A stretch of DNA of 5,890 nucleotides from Acidimicrobiales bacterium. GTDB lineage: Bacteria; Actinomycetota; Acidimicrobiia; Acidimicrobiales; Palsa-688. Location of the stretch: contig JAFAWZ010000215.1 of assembly GCA_019241495.1 (NCBI GenBank), positions 1-5,890 on the forward strand. The letters run 5' to 3'. Shown here in pieces: positions 5,325 to 5,890 of this stretch; positions within the stretch are counted from its first letter, which is position 1; each line of letters begins with the position of its first letter. The translations under genes were made by a program, and so were the position numbers. The notes under the pieces are model-generated. The model made no database searches. It worked only from the letters and a program-made list of their open reading frames with translations, and was not told the origin of the DNA.

Positions 5325-5342
5325 GCCGATCGGACGGTCTCG
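5324..5342 (+). repeat. tRNA-derived direct repeat, copy 2
   Basis: GGCCGATCGGACGGTCTCG equals copy 1 with one A deleted and lies 160 bases downstream in the same orientation. Here neither the acceptor strand upstream nor any tRNA sequence downstream is present, so only the core segment is shared. This is the pattern of a recombination core (att) sequence rather than a duplicated gene. Confidence 0.8.
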
Positions 5343-5400
5343 CGCGCGTCCAACTCGGCTTGATTGCGGTACGAGTTTGGGGTGGCGTCCGCTGGACCCG

Positions 5401-5890
5401 CTAGCGGTCTCGCTTGAACCGAATGCGTTCGTAGACGGTGAGCGCTTTCCGGGTGCTGCGCCACACACCGTCAGAGCCCTGTTCGGCCTCCAGGCGCCCT
5501 CTACGGGCGGCCTGGCGCAGCGCCTCGTACGACAGCCGATCGGTAGCTAGAGCCGGGAGGGGTACGAGCCTGGCCGGGCCCGCGATGTTCGGCACGACGA
5601 ATCGGTGGAGGTTGTCGATCACCGACCGGGCGATCAGCTCGCCCAGCAGGCCGGGGTCGCCTTTGTCTGCCCGGTCGAGGGCGTCCAGGTAGGTGTCGCG
5701 TTGGCGCTTGTAGATGATGGCGGGCGGGAAGCCGAGCCGGACCAGCACCAGGTTCAACAGCAGCCTGCCGGCCCGGCCGTTGCCGTCGAGAAACGGGTGG
5801 ATGCGTTCGAACTGGCCGTGGATCGTGGCCAGCCCAACCGGGACGTCGCGGGTATCGATCTTTCCAGCTGTGACCTTGGCACCGAAGCTG
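5401..5890 (-). CDS. Fic-domain protein, 5'-truncated by the window edge
   Basis: The leftward frame is open from the window edge to a TAG at 5403-5401 and gives the last 162 residues of a Fic protein. Fic enzymes usually transfer AMP or another nucleotide part to target proteins. The complete catalytic motif HPFLDGNGRAGR (plus-strand 5764-5799) is present with its His, phosphate-binding loop and final Arg. Before it comes ATIHGQFERI, the helix leading into the motif. After it come NLVLVRLGFPPAIIYKRQRD and a YLDALDRADKGD helix, both typical of the family. The tail (last 50 residues: SYEALRQAARRGRL, then GVWRSTRKAL..Y) looks like a small helix-turn-helix domain. The auto-inhibitory (S/T)xxxE(G/N) helix, if any, would lie in the missing N-terminal part, so whether this is self-inhibited or paired with an antitoxin cannot be told. 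No partner gene is visible downstream. It lies beyond the tRNA-Ser remnant, consistent with mobile cargo. Confidence 0.9.
   Translation of the reverse strand, partial: SFGAKVTAGKIDTRDVPVGLATIHGQFERIHPFLDGNGRAGRLLLNLVLVRLGFPPAIIYKRQRDTYLDALDRADKGDPGLLGELIARSVIDNLHRFVVPNIAGPARLVPLPALATDRLSYEALRQAARRGRLEAEQGSDGVWRSTRKALTVYERIRFKRDR

Larger units (their letters stand above)
5111..5400. other. Gene-free junction between the catabolic genes and the Fic gene
   Basis: I find no convincing protein gene in these 290 bases. The open frames crossing them have no recognisable motif and are shadows or chance. The stretch holds a -10-like TAAGGT (5123-5128), a tRNA-Ser 5' half (5148-5187), a short palindrome GGTG-AA-CACC (5189-5198) directly after it, a tandem 12-bp repeat (5301-5324), and a second copy of part of the tRNA sequence (5324-5342). 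I see nothing recognisable in 5199-5300 or 5343-5400. No strong terminator for the VOC gene is visible. Confidence 0.6.

Noticed and set aside
5387..5397. Hairpin after the Fic stop codon as a terminator
   Set aside because: The stem GTCC/GGAC has only 4 bp with a 3-base loop and no U-run, too weak to call.
4532..5464. A 310-residue leftward open frame across the VOC gene and the junction
   Set aside because: It is antisense to the well-supported VOC gene and has no family motifs, being rich in Arg, Pro and Gly as expected of a high-GC shadow frame.
1..5890. CRISPR array, insertion sequence or transposase gene
   Set aside because: No regularly spaced repeats, no transposase or integrase motif, and no long terminal inverted repeats were seen in the window.

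Overview
This is a high-GC window whose gene families, leaderless-looking starts and GTG/TTG start codons suggest an actinobacterium (Actinomycetota). The genus cannot be told from the sequence. Most of it looks like catabolic accessory DNA. The right end looks like the edge of a mobile or recombined segment.

Left part (1-1122). The start of a leftward gene, probably DUF2889, runs off the left edge. It is divergent from a rightward pair: a SnoaL-like/NTF2-fold protein (256-738) and a 98-residue antibiotic-biosynthesis-monooxygenase (ABM) domain protein (780-1076). Both rightward starts lack a Shine-Dalgarno sequence, and each has a TANNNT hexamer 6-7 bases upstream, as expected of leaderless mRNAs. 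A perfect 12-bp hairpin (1079-1113) separates this pair from the convergent gene on its right.

Middle (1120-5110). A leftward lipoprotein substrate-binding protein of the branched-chain amino acid type (1120-2334) has no permease or ATPase gene beside it here. It is divergent from an IclR-family regulator (2559-3344). The 224-bp gap between them holds a good leftward promoter, a palindrome over its -35 element, and TTGAC(C)GGGC direct repeats next to the IclR start. IclR is followed after 9 bp by an ACMSD-like amidohydrolase (3354-4589). That gene overlaps a VOC-superfamily (glyoxalase/extradiol dioxygenase fold) gene by 4 bases. A reasonable reading is a regulator, an uptake receptor and enzymes acting on a small organic acid or ring compound. 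The substrate cannot be read from the sequence.

Right part (5111-5890). About 290 bp without a gene contain the 5' half of a tRNA-Ser(CGA) (5148-5187), which stops matching tRNA just after the anticodon loop. A 19-20 base piece of it recurs at 5324-5342, directly after two exact copies of a 12-bp AT-rich repeat. This looks like an integrase attachment site or its remnant. Beyond it lies a leftward, 5'-truncated Fic-domain gene with an intact catalytic motif and a helix-turn-helix-like tail, which is plausible mobile-element cargo.
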